Source: Bathynomus jamesi
Taxonomy: Eukaryota; Arthropoda; Malacostraca; Isopoda; Cirolanidae
Direction of reading: 5' to 3'
Assembly (NCBI GenBank): GCA_023014485.1
Contig: JAJOZX010001861.1
Coordinates: 607,501-671,500, forward strand
DNA length: 64,000 nucleotides
Each line of letters starts with the position of its first letter. Position 1 is the first letter of the stretch. The notes under the pieces were generated by a model. The model ran no database searches, was not told the DNA's origin, and saw nothing but the letters and a program-made list of their open reading frames with translations. This document shows, piece after piece, positions 22,595-34,111 of this stretch. The position numbers and the translations under genes are program-made.

Positions 22595-23458
22595 TTATTG
22601 GCTGAACTGAAGCTGGCTGACTGGAAACTGACTGACTGGAAACTGGCTGACTGGAAGCTGACTGACTGGAAACTGACTGACTGGAACTGACTGACTGGAA
22701 ACTGACTGACTGGAAACTGGCTGACTGGAAACTGACTGACTGGAAACTGACTGACTGGAAACTGACTGTCTGGAAACTGACTGTCTGGAAACTGACTGTC
22801 TGGAAACTGACTGTCTGGAAACTGACTGTCTGGAAACTGCCTGGGTTGATCCAACTGGATTCAACAACTGGAACTGATTACCCTGGGGTCTGATTTCTGG
22901 AGCGGTTGTCCCTCTGGATGCAACCGGCCGACTTGATCTGCTATCAAGTAGAGGGGGTTTCCTATTTCTTTCGGAAATCTGAACTGAGCTAAGTCTATTA
23001 GCATTAAGTTGTCTGTCATCCTCGCGGAGATGGTGTGTCCTATTTCGACACTTTACTAACTTTCCGGCTGGGTAAATCTCCCATTGATTCCGGTTAAAAA
23101 AATCCATCCCTAGTAGGATGTCTGTCTGAAAGGTGGCGACTGTGTCCACTATACAACATTTCGCGGGGTATACCGCGTTTCCAATTTCTAAATATAACTC
23201 AATTTCTCCATATGTGGGTATGGGTGTGCCCGTAACTCCTCTAAGTTGGCAGGATGGTGCCTTAAGTTCATATTATAATTGGTACTCTCTAGTAATTCAT
23301 CTACGCATTGTTTCTTAATTAACGTTGCGTGTGCTCCTGTATCTAGGAGAGCAGTTAAATCTTGGTTATCCGTACTACAATTTATTATTAAATCTAAGAG
23401 GTCCGCACCTATTATCCTGATGGGGAGTTTGTGTGCGTATCTGGGCTTACTACTGTAA
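22595..23458 (-). pseudogene. aspartic protease region and repetitive linker of Gypsy pol
   Basis: Retropepsin: LLDTGAHATLI with the catalytic DTGA lies near 23,320-23,352, and the C-terminal ILLGMDFF signature near 23,090-23,115, in different frames, so at least one frameshift separates them. Downstream the protein continues into a Ser/Gln-rich stretch encoded by a 15 bp tandem repeat (22,604-22,850) before the RT. Confidence 0.8.
22604..22850. repeat. 15 bp minisatellite inside Gypsy pol
   Basis: About sixteen tandem units of TGACTGACTGGAAAC or TGACTGTCTGGAAAC, with two sub-types grouped at the two ends and one unit shortened. As the unit length is a multiple of three it adds five-residue repeats (SVSRQ or SQFPV by frame) between protease and RT. 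Confidence 0.9.
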
Positions 23459-23459
23459 T

Positions 23460-24734
23460 TTAGGAGGGAGGAGGTTGAACTGCTGCCTCCAATGTAGGGT
23501 CTAAAAAAGGGATCACATGGTCTTCTATGGGAGGACCTGGATCATATTCTACGGGGATATCATACGCTGAAGGGTGTTCTTGAAAACTGTTCTCTGGGGA
23601 AAATGATTCCTCCCCGGGTACTTCTACGTACCGAACTAGTTGACCTTGCTGGTTGTATTGGGGTTTATACATGGGGTAAGAGTGTGGGTGACCCTGTGGT
23701 CGTGATTTATTGGGTTGGTAGTTCGACTGAGGCTGGGAATGGACTGGTTTCTGGGGATTGGTTGACTTTTGGGATACGTTTTGGGGACGTGGTTGGTTTG
23801 GTTTCTGAAAGTGGGGTCTATACCCTGCAGGGGCTTTATCAGCACACTTTTGGCGATCGCCACGGCGATGACCATGTTCGTGACAGTGGGAGCAATACGA
23901 GGGGTAATTACATTGACTTATCATATGCCCGAAACTATCACAGTTAAAACACTGTGGAGGAGGGCGTGTATTCTGGGTTTGGGGGCTTGTTTCTGGGGTG
24001 TTCCCTGTATTTGCCTTGGTTTATATTGTTGTTGTTGTTGCTGTTGGTATTGGTGTTGTGGCTGCTGCTGAATATACTGTACAGGGGTTTCTCTACCCTT
24101 TCGGTAGGTTTGGTTTGCTAAAGGGGTGATGTTCCCGTGTTTTGTTTATGGCTACACTGACAGGTTTGTCAACATTTAAAAACTCCTGAAACTTTTTTTT
24201 AGGCGCTCCGGGTAAGTTTTGGTAAATGGTTGTGGCTACTATTATTTTTTGTTTCGAAGTAAAAGTTATGCCACATGCATTTTCTGCGGCCCGGAGGGCT
24301 TCTCCTACAAGTTTGTGTGTACGTGTAATAAAATTGTTTAAATCCTCGTGTTCCTCTTTCTTCCATTTAACTTGGAAGACTGCTTCTAATGTGGCTAAGG
24401 GTTGTGCAAGGGTTATTTCTTTAAAAAATTCTAATAGGTTTTGTTTAAAATCGTCCCATGTTATAGCTTCGCTAATTGATGGGACGTAAGTGACTGTGTC
24501 ATGGGCATTTCCCTCTTTAGGGTCAATAAATCTTTTTGCTTCTCTGATTTTTATATCATCATCGGTAATATTCTCGCGTAAGAAATGTTGCTCTAAAGAC
24601 TCAACCCAAGGTCTTACGCGCGGTTCAACAAAACGATTATCTATGGTCCCCTTAAAAATTAAAACAGTATGAGGAAGATTTACTAATCTGCCTAAGTTAA
24701 TATATGCTGGGGCGGGGGTTTGAGACTGAGACAT
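23460..24734 (-). pseudogene. Gag-like protein of the Gypsy element, frameshifted
   Basis: Capsid and nucleocapsid precursor. The ATG at 24,734 precedes about 210 residues with typical Ty3/Gypsy capsid features (AITWDDFKQNLLEFF, LNNFITRTHKLVGEALRAAE). A shift near 24,140 moves to a frame with a Gln-rich run (about 24,010-24,070), and a second shift near 23,955 leads to two zinc knuckles: CFNCDSFGHMISQC and CSHCHEHGHRRGDRQKC. A Pro/Gln-rich tail stops at 23,460, just before the protease frame. Both shifts may be mutational, since the capsid and knuckle parts lie in the same frame. Confidence 0.8.
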
Positions 24735-24798
24735 ACTGACTTGTGTGTTTGGGAATATGTTTGAAGGGCGCGGGGTAGGTGGAAAAAGGTGGCCGGTA

Positions 24799-25626
24799 TA
24801 TTCCACCGCGGAAAATTCCACCACGGTAAATTCCACCAATGGTAAATTCCACCAAAGTAAATTCCACCAGGTAAATTCCACCAATGGTAAATTCCACCAG
24901 GTAAATTCCACCCCAAATTATTTAAAATAAAATATGATTTAAATTAGTAAAATGTAAATATTTTATTCATATGGGTACAAATAGAAGAATACAACGAATA
25001 TTACAATATTACATATATAAAAAACATAGCCATGGTCTAAGGGTTCAAAGTTGAAATTAAATAATAAAAGAAATCAAGGTCAAATGTAGACTCACCATGC
25101 AGGGTTGCCATTTGACAACTTTATTTGACTAAATTATTATTATAAATTATTTTTATAGTATATTTTATAGATATTTTTTAGTTATATTTTATAGATTTTT
25201 TTTATAGATATATTTTATAGATATATTCAAAGTTGAATATTAAAATTATTTTTTATAGTTATATTAAACTTAACCGGACAGAAAAATAACGGTCGAAATC
25301 TATTCATACAAATACTTAATTGGGTACTACGTATTAACAGGGGCCACCACATATTGACGATGGTTAGGTTAGGTTGCATTGGTTAGGTGTATGAAAAACG
25401 GTACACAAACTGGAAAAGGTCCGAATAAAATATTTACATTTTACTTATTCAAATCATATTTTACTTTAAATAATTTGGGGTGGAATTTACCTGGTGGAAT
25501 TTACTTTGGTGGAATTTACCATTGGTGGAATTTACCTGGTGGAATTTGCTTTGGTGGAATTTACCATTGGTGGAATTTACCTGGTGGAATTTACCGTGTT
25601 GGAATTTTCCGCGGTGGAATTTACCT
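24799..25626. mobile_element. foldback element made of GGTGGAATTTACC repeats, in the gag leader
   Basis: Left arm 24,799-24,972 and right arm 25,420-25,626 are inverted copies. Each holds about seven to nine tandem units of TGGTGGAATTTACC-like sequence, followed by a shared AT-rich segment ending ...AAAATATTTACATTTTA. The 450 bp middle is AT-rich and noncoding. It lies just upstream of the gag ATG and so interrupts the provirus leader. Part of the left arm is open in the gag frame and would add WNLPLVEFTW-type repeats. Confidence 0.8.
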
Positions 25627-26284
25627 AGAACCGTGGAAAAATGGGTGTAGGTAATTCTTCGATGTCAGAAAGCGCACCGTCTGAATCGCTCATATGTGAA
25701 GGTACTTATTAATGTTCTAATTAGGTCTGCTTGACCGATCTTAATTCATGGAATGATCACTTAAGGGGTTTTCCTAACTACACTATCTAAAAAAAATAAT
25801 GCACAACAATTTGCCTAACTCGGGGAAAATTTGAAAAGATTGCAAACAAAAATAAAAATGTAAACAAAAATTTCACTCAAATGTACGGTGGTATGGTAAT
25901 ACTATGTTTGGTACATTAAATAAAATTATACTAGAATAGTAAAAATAACTGAAAATAAACTGTGACAATACTGTTTTCAATAAAAAGAGGTATCACTGGT
26001 GTCTGTAGTGTTCACTGTTTTTTGTTAATTCTGGCTCAATACTAAATATAATTGTTAATAATAATGACTTTTCAAATGTTTAGAAATTATTTTAAAAAAA
26101 GAGTTTTGTACTTAACAAGATTCCTATGGCGAAATCCTTTGAGGTGTGTCCTGAAGACGTGTCTGGCTGGCCACTTGTTCCTAGATGAAAAGTAGGCGTG
26201 AAGAACTTGGAGTCGTAACGCACCGGTTCACGGTGGATGTGACGAACTCGAAGTCGTGACACGCCGGTCACTGGGTGTTGGTTC
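25627..26284. other. Gypsy 5' leader, noncoding
   Basis: AT-rich leader between the foldback element and the tandem repeats beside the primer site. No gene is recognised. Confidence 0.6.
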
Positions 26285-26490
26285 TGGTTCCAGGGTCTGG
26301 AAGACTGGAAGAATCCTGGAGTCGTGAAGATCCTGGTTAAAGGGTCTGGAGGACTGGAAGAATCCTGGAGTCGTGGAGATCCTGGTTTGAAGGGTCTGGA
26401 GGACTGGAAGAATCCTGGAGTCGTGAAGATCCTGGTTAAAGGGCCGGAGGACTGGAGAATCCTGGAGTCGTGAAGATCCTGGTTAAAGGG
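26285..26490. repeat. tandem repeats of about 49-65 bp next to the primer site
   Basis: Four imperfect units, each with GGGTCTGGAGGACTGGAAGA, then ATCCTGGAGTCGTG and AGATCCTGGTT. The last unit runs into the primer-binding site, so repeat copies also carry parts of the leader next to it. Confidence 0.85.
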
Positions 26491-26496
26491 TCGCCA
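26482..26496 (-). other. candidate primer-binding site
   Basis: On the minus strand, two bases inside the 5' LTR, the sequence reads TGGCGACCCTTTAACC. TGGCGAC-type starts are known Gypsy primer sites. The matching tRNA was not determined. Confidence 0.55.
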
Positions 26497-26498
26497 GT

Positions 26499-27530
26499 TG
26501 TTAACCACTCGTCTATGGCCCTGGGGTGGTTCGGATTGACGGGGGTTCTGGTTTAGGAGGCAAGCAACGGATAGGTGCCTTGAAGTGGTTTTTCTTCTAT
26601 GTTACTCTCGAGTTCTTCTATAGTGGCTCGGAGGACTCTGGTAGATTTGCAAATCTAAATGCTGAAGGTTCGGATTCTTCTTATAGCGTATCCGGAAAGT
26701 TTTCTAAGTTTTTCTGAAGAGAGCAAGGCTCGAAGGGGACAATAAAAAGTTTCTCACTGTAAATTTACTGCTAAAAATACAGGTAGTGCTCAGCCTCTGA
26801 ATTAGCTTCTGAATGACAATGGATGAATTTGAATGGGTTTATATACCAAAAACTGCTAACATATTATTATTAAATGCTAAGAAGGCTGTATTATTTTTGC
26901 AAAATATTGAAAATAAGTAAATTTTTTAGCTGTGGTAAGGCTTGACGAGTAACAAAATATTTGAAGACGAAACCATATTTTATCTTAAACCGCGACTTTT
27001 CAGATCTGATGTTATCATGATCTGCCAAGTTAACTAAAAGTGGAAATCGGACTATGCATCTTTACACTAAAATATGCATATGAGTGAAATTTTAAGGTTT
27101 AAGATGTACAATTTTAATGCTTAGGCAAGACATGATATCATTGTTTATAACGAAAGAGAGTGTATACAAAATGTGAACATTGCAAAGCGTAACAGGATTC
27201 CTTATTAAGCGAAATCTAAAAAATGATTATGAGATTTTAAAAAACAACAGGTCACCAATTATTAGCAAAGTAGAAAGTGAATCAATATTTTATCCAAACT
27301 CGCCTTGGGCGATTTTGGTCCTTATGTAAAAATGAATACACACACGTACATACATATGAGTATAGGCATTATATAAAGTTAAATATATAAGATTATCATG
27401 AACCATATAACACATGAATTTTTAAAATGGATACTTTTCTTACAATGGATACAGAGACTATATAAAGGAATACAAGAATTACATGAAGGATAAGATAATA
27501 AGGAATATGGGAATTATTTATGGTTCATTT

Positions 27531-27534
<4 letters not shown>
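26499..27534 (-). repeat. 5' LTR of the Gypsy element
   Basis: 1,036 bp, TG...CA termini, followed by TATA. It differs from the 3' LTR by scattered small indels, so the provirus is not brand new. Confidence 0.9.
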
Positions 27535-27594
<60 letters not shown>

Positions 27595-27837
27595 TATAAT
27601 AATATCGTTCGCATTTTAAGTTCGCAAACATCTGTTGGTTTATCGCGTGTTCTCGGCTTTCCATGAATTGTTTGTCACACATGCATATTGATGATTTCTT
27701 TATCATCAAATTCTCTTCTCTCTCTCTCTCTTCTCTCTCTCTCTTTTTTGAATATTTATTTGATAAAATACAAAATTATATCGCTGATTACTTTAAAATG
27801 TATAGGCGCCTCGAAAATAATATATATATATATATAT
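27535..27837. repeat. (TA)n tract and palindrome arm segment
   Basis: A 60 bp TA tract that received the Gypsy insertion, then unique sequence with a (TC)n run at 27,715-27,745 that mirrors 54,730-54,950. No gene is seen. Confidence 0.85.
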
Positions 27838-28676
27838 ATGACATCCTCAACAACACTGGAGTGAAAGGAGAGTTCAAGGCAAATATAGGTTACAAAAATA
27901 GAATATATATATATATATATAGAAAAAATTGTGGGAGGAGCAAACACTTTTAAGGAATGGAAAAATAACACTTTTAGCACTTTGCCCGAAATTCAACATA
28001 AATTCAAATGGCTTGTTTATGAAATAGGTCACAAAAGAATAAAGAAATAAAAATAAATATAAATATAAATTGGAAAAATTACAAAATAATGCCTTAGTGA
28101 TATGTACGTCACAGCCTAAATAACCATAAAGAAATAAACCAACAGATAAAAAAACAAAAATTGTAAGTGGAGTCTACAAATTCAAGCTCAAAAGGAAAGT
28201 TTACACTCAATTTAATAGATGGATGCCAAATTGATATATGTCACAAAGAAATAAAGAAATAAACCAAAAAATAAATTGTAAGAGAGGCCACACAAATTTA
28301 TAAGGGAAAAAAAATTACAAAGGTTTTTTCAGTTATTGTCTGAATCATACAACTATAGGTCACAAACGAATAAAAAAGTACAAGTAAATATAAATTGGAA
28401 AACAAAATGATGCCTAGATGATATATAAAGAACTATAAAAATATATACAACATATATAAGGTATATATCGAAATATAACGCAATATATAAGGAATATATA
28501 TATGCATAAGGGAAAAAATTACCAAAGGTTTTTTATAATTATTGTCTGAAAATCGGTAGGTCACAAAAGAATAAAGAAATAAAAAATAAATATAAATGGA
28601 AAAATTACAAATAATACAACTACAATGTATACCCGCATAACCAAATATATATACATATACATACATACATATATAC

Positions 28677-28709
<33 letters not shown>

Positions 28710-29005
28710 CATTCACATACATACATATACACATATATAAGAAATACGCATACAACAATAAATTGAAAAATAAAAATTGTAAGAGAAACAGATTTTATAA
28801 GGAAAAAGAGACAAAACAAATTTTTACCACAGATTTAGCAACACTGCCCTTTTTGTTTAAATCCATTCTGAAGGAATCAGAGCAACGGGATCGAGTTGAA
28901 ACAGACCTTTACTCATGTTAAGTTATTTGTAAGTTGAATTATAGCCGACTCAAGAATATTTCTATTAACAATGTTGCTAGAGTGAAACAAAACTGAAGCA
29001 TTATT

Positions 29006-29470
29006 CCGGAATACATCGATGCCGAATTGGAAAATATCAACGGTATTGGAAGTGAGCTGTGTTACCCATCTGCGTTCATGGAATCTTGTCTTAATAAGGC
29101 TAAACGAACCTTTTATCGTGTGAATAATAACACTCGCACCTTGTCAAAGAATATTTTAGTACTTCCATTTTTCCCGGGCTTCTTAGGCATTGCTAATGTA
29201 CTTAAACTTTTGGATATCAATGTAGTTTTTTCATATAACAATATTGTGAAAAAAATCGTAGTAAAAAATAGCCCTACCAATAAGCACTATCTATAAAATT
29301 GAGTGTGAGCAATGTGATTCCTTTTACATAGGTCAGACGGGAAAGGATTTGCAAACGCGTGTAAAATAGCATCAATATTCCGTTAGAACGGGACAGTTGT
29401 CCAGTGCCTTTTTTGTCCATTTGTCAGAGTTATCCCATTGTATTGATTGGAATAATGCTTCAGTTTTTGT
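29006..29470 (+). pseudogene. Penelope-like element C-terminus with GIY-YIG endonuclease
   Basis: One frame (29,027-29,296) gives LPFFPGF, then VFSYNNIVKKIVVKNSPTN, the linker that joins RT to the nuclease in Penelope-like elements. After a frameshift at about 29,285 the next frame reads IYKIECEQCDSFYIGQTG, then RVK, an in-frame TAG, HQYSVRTG, H-rich LSELSHCIDW and WNNASVF. That is the GIY-YIG fold with its CxxC, IY...YIG, Arg and His signature. Broken by at least one frameshift and one stop; the RT core is missing. Confidence 0.8.
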
Positions 29471-29748
29471 TTCACTCTAGCAACATTGTTAATAGAAATA
29501 TTTTGAGTCGGCTATAATTCAACTTACAAATAACTTTAACATGAGTAAAGGTCTGTTTCAACTCGATCCCGTTGCTCTGAATTCCTTCAGAATGGATTTA
29601 AACGAAAAGGGCAGGTTGCTAAATCTGTGGTAAAAATTTGTTTTGGTCTCTTTTTCCTTATAAATCTATGTTTCTCTTACAATTTTATTTTTCAATTTAT
29701 TGTTGTATGCGTATTTCTTATATATGTGTATATGTATGTATGTGAATG

Positions 29749-29807
<59 letters not shown>

Positions 29808-30022
29808 GTATATGTATATATATTTGGTTATGCGGGTATACATGTGTAGTTGTATTATTGTAATTTTTCCAATTTTATATTTATTTTTATTTCTTATTCT
29901 TTTGTGACCTACCGATTTTCAGACAATAATATAAAAACCTTTGGTAATTTTTTCCCTTATGCATATATATATATATATTCCTTATATATTGCGTTTATAT
30001 TTCGTATATATACCTTATATAT

Positions 30023-31420
30023 AGAGTGTCCCAAAACCATGTATACATTTTTAAAAAACTTATAACAGGCGAACCCACTAACAGATTCAGATGATTTTTA
30101 TTTCTTTTTATAGGCTATAGCCTAAGGAGATACAACAGCGAAATTGTTAACAGCCTTGCCTAGCCTAAGGAGATACAAAATCGGAATTAGTAATAGCCTT
30201 GCCTGCCTACAGTAAACATGGAAAATGGAAGTGTGCGCTTATCATTTGAGCAACGAAATGGATGCTAAAGTCGTATTTTAAAGTTGAGAAGATATCAAAG
30301 GTTCAACAACAGTGGAGAGACAATTTTGGAACTAATCCTCCACTTGACTTACCATTTCACGTATCTGTGAGAAATTTGAAGTATATGGTACTGTGCATGA
30401 TGTGTACAAGCAGGCGACTGGGCGTCCAAAGACATCAACAGATGCTAACACTTCTGATGAAGTGCTACAGGTATTCAACCGATCACCAAGAAAATCTGTG
30501 AGACAATGTGCTCGTGAAACAGGGAAAAGTAAGACAAGTGTCCACAGAATTCTGAAGAATGCTAATGGAAATCTTACATCCCGAGATTATTACATGCCTT
30601 GAATGAGGATGATCCGGATCGCAGAATCCAGTTTTGGCGAATGGTTTCGAGTAAAAAACAGAAGATGGCCAATTTGCGGACAAAATTGTGTGGTCTGATG
30701 AGGCTACATTTAAGTTGAAAGGTATAATTAATCGTCATAATTGCACATACTGGTCACAAGAAAAATCCACACATTTATGTGGAACGACATGTAAATTTAC
30801 CGGGTATAACTGTCTGGTGTGGTTTTTCTTCCAAAGGTTTGGTTGGTCCATTCTTTTTCGATGATACAGTTACCGGTCATAGCTACCTCAACATGCTTCG
30901 GGGAAAAGGTTTTCCTGCAATTCGACAGTTATACGGAGATGAGGACATTTACTTTCAACAAGATGGAGCACCTCCTCATTACCATCAGGATGTCAGGAAC
31001 TGCCTTGATGAAACATTTCATTATCGGTGGATCGGACGACGAGGTAGTATCGAGTATCCACCACGTTCACCAGATTTGAACCCACTTGACTTTTTTTATG
31101 GGTCATTTGAAAAATGAAGTATACAGCAGAAGACCTACATCACTTGAACAACTAAAGAGCACAGTTGAAGAAGCGCGTAGAAATATCCCTACAAACATTT
31201 TTGTTGAAGTCTGCCAATCAGTAAATCAAAGAGCGCAGTGGTGCATTGATGTCAATGGTCGACATTTCGAAACACTTACGTGTTTAAAACAAATTAAACT
31301 ATCTATTATTTCGATGTTGTATATTTTACCTATAAAAAGAAATAAAAATCATCTGAATCCGTTAGTGGGTTCGCCTGTTATAAGTTTTTTAAAAATGTAT
31401 ACATGGTTCTGGGACACTCT
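30023..31420 (+). mobile_element. mariner-like element inside the Penelope block
   Basis: About 80-95 bp inverted ends: left AGAGTGTCCCAAAACCATG, right its inverse with minor changes. TA-rich flanks. It carries a degraded transposase on the plus strand. It is absent from the mirrored half of the Penelope block (28,435-28,440), which is the empty site. Confidence 0.85.
30218..31290 (+). pseudogene. mariner transposase, degraded
   Basis: The start at 30,218 follows the left inverted repeat. The N-terminal helix-turn-helix region is scattered over three frames with several stops. Catalytic positions are still readable: [19 protein letters not shown] and [13 protein letters not shown], each with its Asp. 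Thirty-six residues separate the second and third Asp. The C-terminal QRAQWCIDVNGRHFE block is present near 31,220-31,270. Not functional. Confidence 0.8.
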
Positions 31421-31949
31421 GTATGTTGTATATATTTTTATAGTTCTTTATATATCATCTAGGCATCATTTTGTTTTCCAATTTATATTTACTTGTACTT
31501 TTTTATTCGTTTGTGACCATAGTATGTATGATTCAGACAATAACTGAAAAACCTTTGGTAATTTTTTTCCCTTATAAATTTGTGTGCCTCTCTTACAATT
31601 TATTTTTTTGGTTTATTTCTTTATTTCTTTGTGACATATATATCAATTTGGCATCATCTATTAAATTGATTGTAAACTTTCCTTTTGAGCTTGAATTTGT
31701 AGACTCCACTTACAATTTTTGTTTTTTTATCTGTTGGTTTATTTCTTTATGGTTATTTAGGCTGTGACGTATATATCACTAAGGCATTATTTTGTAATTT
31801 TTTCCAATTTATATTTATTTTTATTTCTTTATTCTTTTGTGACCTGTTTCATAAACAAGCCATTTGAAGTTATGTTGAATTTCGGGCAAAGTGCTAAAAG
31901 TGTCATTTTTCCATAAAAATGTGTTTGATCCTCCACAATTTTTTCTATA

Positions 31950-31999
<50 letters not shown>

Positions 32000-32160
32000 T
32001 ATTTTTGTAACCTATATATTGCCTTGAACTCTCCTTTCACTCCAGTGTTCCTGAGGATGTCATGAGACGAAAGCGCTTGAGCACCACTTTGTGTTTCTTT
32101 TTCCCTTCGTGGTTTTATTCATCATAAATATTTTTCACGTGTCACTTTCGTGAAATAATT

Positions 32161-32163
32161 TTC

Positions 32164-32206
<43 letters not shown>

Positions 32207-32646
32207 TCTTTCTCTCTCTTTCTCTTGAATATTTATTTGATAAAATACAAAAATTATATTACATTACAATTAATTTCAGGGTAAAGTCGTTCTTCTGTGA
32301 TGTTTTTACGAAAATACACACACACACACACACACCTTTTCAAATGTTCAGACTCTTGTTTAAGGCTCAATTTGATAACCAAACACAAAAGCACTCATCT
32401 GATATTACAAACATAGGCACATAAGCATTTTATATTTTATCAACGCTGAAATCGTTATTTGATTTAGATGCTAATCGAGATTCGTCAGTTAACATTTTCT
32501 TTACGACACGCCCATCGTTACAATCGTGATTACCAGATTGCACTATGCAATGACACACACAGATCTTTTATTTGAACGTTTTGTCAAGATTAATTCCAAT
32601 TATTACAAATCGATAAAATATTTAACACAGTTGTGGCTAGAAGATA

Positions 32647-32722
<76 letters not shown>

Positions 32723-33482
32723 TGTCGGATAGAAACAGTAAACATGACAGCTGGCAAAAAAAAAAAGTTGCCAAATACAATCAGTAACCATTTACGGAAC
32801 AAATTAAACGTAGTTTGAACAGCGTATCATAAATGAGTGGTGCTTTCTTTATTCGATTTTCATTTAGGAGGCAGTAATTACTTAAACATTATCTTACAGA
32901 AGCATAGGCCCAATAATTTTATATTTTATCAGCGCTGAAATCGGAAATTGCTTTAGATGCTAGTCAGGCTTCATCATTTAACATTTTCTTTACGAGACTA
33001 CCATCTTTGGAGCTATCAAATAAGAAGTAACATAATAAAATTAATTTTTAATAATTTCAACATGATTTATATATTAATAACAATAATAATAATAAGTATC
33101 TGCTTTATTTTTAATTAAGAGACCAGTAAAGCCTAAAGCTTAAGGCCACAATAAAATTAAAATAAATAGTCCAACTTCACAATTACTTGTATTAAAACAA
33201 AATTGTTAAATTGTATTTATTCTAGCAATGAAAGTTATTCATACCAATTCAGATATAAAATTAATTTACCTGGCTGATAGAAATAACGCTTTTTACCTTT
33301 TTGAGCAGGTGTGAAGACTTAAATTAACTACAGAAAAATATGTGTAAATGTTTTGTATCCTTCTGAGACGATGCAATTTTTTAAAAAATCATAATCAGGT
33401 TTGCGACGTGTGTCTGCGTGTTGTTGTTTAGCGTTTGAATAACCATTCATTGCCTTGCTGGAATGTACCTTTAATTAACTAC

Positions 33483-33546
<64 letters not shown>

Positions 33547-33950
33547 GTGTGTGTGTGTGTGTTTGTTGGTAATAATGATTGACATAAGAACGAGTTCCTT
33601 GTAATATGGAAAGCCTTTAAGGTAAACCAAAGAATCTCGTGTTAATTTGAAACGTAATCAAAATAACCTCACTAATAATAATAATAATAATTTGGGAGCG
33701 TTATTTAACCTCCATCGTAACGGCAAATGTCACGTGACGAATGGAATCTACAGCTTTGAGTGAGATCCGAACCACTACCCTACAGAGGGAGGGAAACCCA
33801 GAGAGGCACGGTATTCGTTAAAATATAAAGTCCTAGCCGAGACTCGGTTCCATGATCTTCAAATTAGGGTACGAAACCGGGAAAAGAGAAGAAAAGGAAG
33901 GATATATTTTTCTTTGTAAGAATATAACAACTTTTAACTGGAATAAATGA
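32161..33950. repeat. palindrome arm segment with microsatellites and tail-like modules
   Basis: Mirrors 50,090-50,480 and 51,890-53,150. TA tracts at 32,165-32,207, 32,648-32,680 and 33,492-33,543; (GA)n at 32,681-32,718. Two modules reading, on the minus strand, ATTTCAGCGyTGATAAAATATAAAAT-like sequence lie at about 32,425-32,455 and 32,917-32,945. No gene is seen. Confidence 0.75.
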
Positions 33951-34111
33951 CACTGGTCTACAAATTTTGAAAAAGTTTGTGCTTCGGAGATAAAATGTGT
34001 TTCCTATTATAGATTTTGGGGTGCTGAAAACGAATATGACCATAAAAATAGTCGATTGGCTACAGTTTCCAAGAAAATTTAAGTTACACATTTTGCGTAT
34101 ATATATACACA

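Larger units (their letters stand above)
16077..27534 (-). mobile_element. Gypsy-type LTR retrotransposon with env (errantivirus-like)
   Basis: An 11.46 kb provirus on the minus strand: 5' LTR 26,499-27,534, primer site, gag, protease, RT/RNase H, integrase, env, purine tract, 3' LTR 16,077-17,128. Both LTRs begin TGTTAACC and end TACA in plus orientation (TG...CA). The flanking four bases are TATA on both sides, a target duplication usual for gypsy/errantivirus elements, here inside a (TA)n tract. Every ORF carries frameshifts or stops. The mirror arm lacks it, so it inserted after the palindrome formed. Confidence 0.9.
27838..32160. mobile_element. Penelope-like head-to-head inverted block
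   Basis: 27,838-29,000 reappears inverted at 29,446-30,020 plus 31,430-32,064, the gap being a mariner. The centre (29,006-29,445) encodes the end of a Penelope-like protein. The inverted part starts within the last codons of that protein (WNNASVF), so the block reads as two 5'-truncated copies of a 3' end joined head to head. (TA)n tracts flank both sides. The mirror arm at about 54,640-54,720 lacks it. Confidence 0.7.

Noticed and set aside
33700..33850. GTAGTGGTTCGGATCTCAC (inverse strand) as a second tRNA-like head
   Set aside because: Only an A/B-box-like fragment with wrong spacing; no stems could be drawn.
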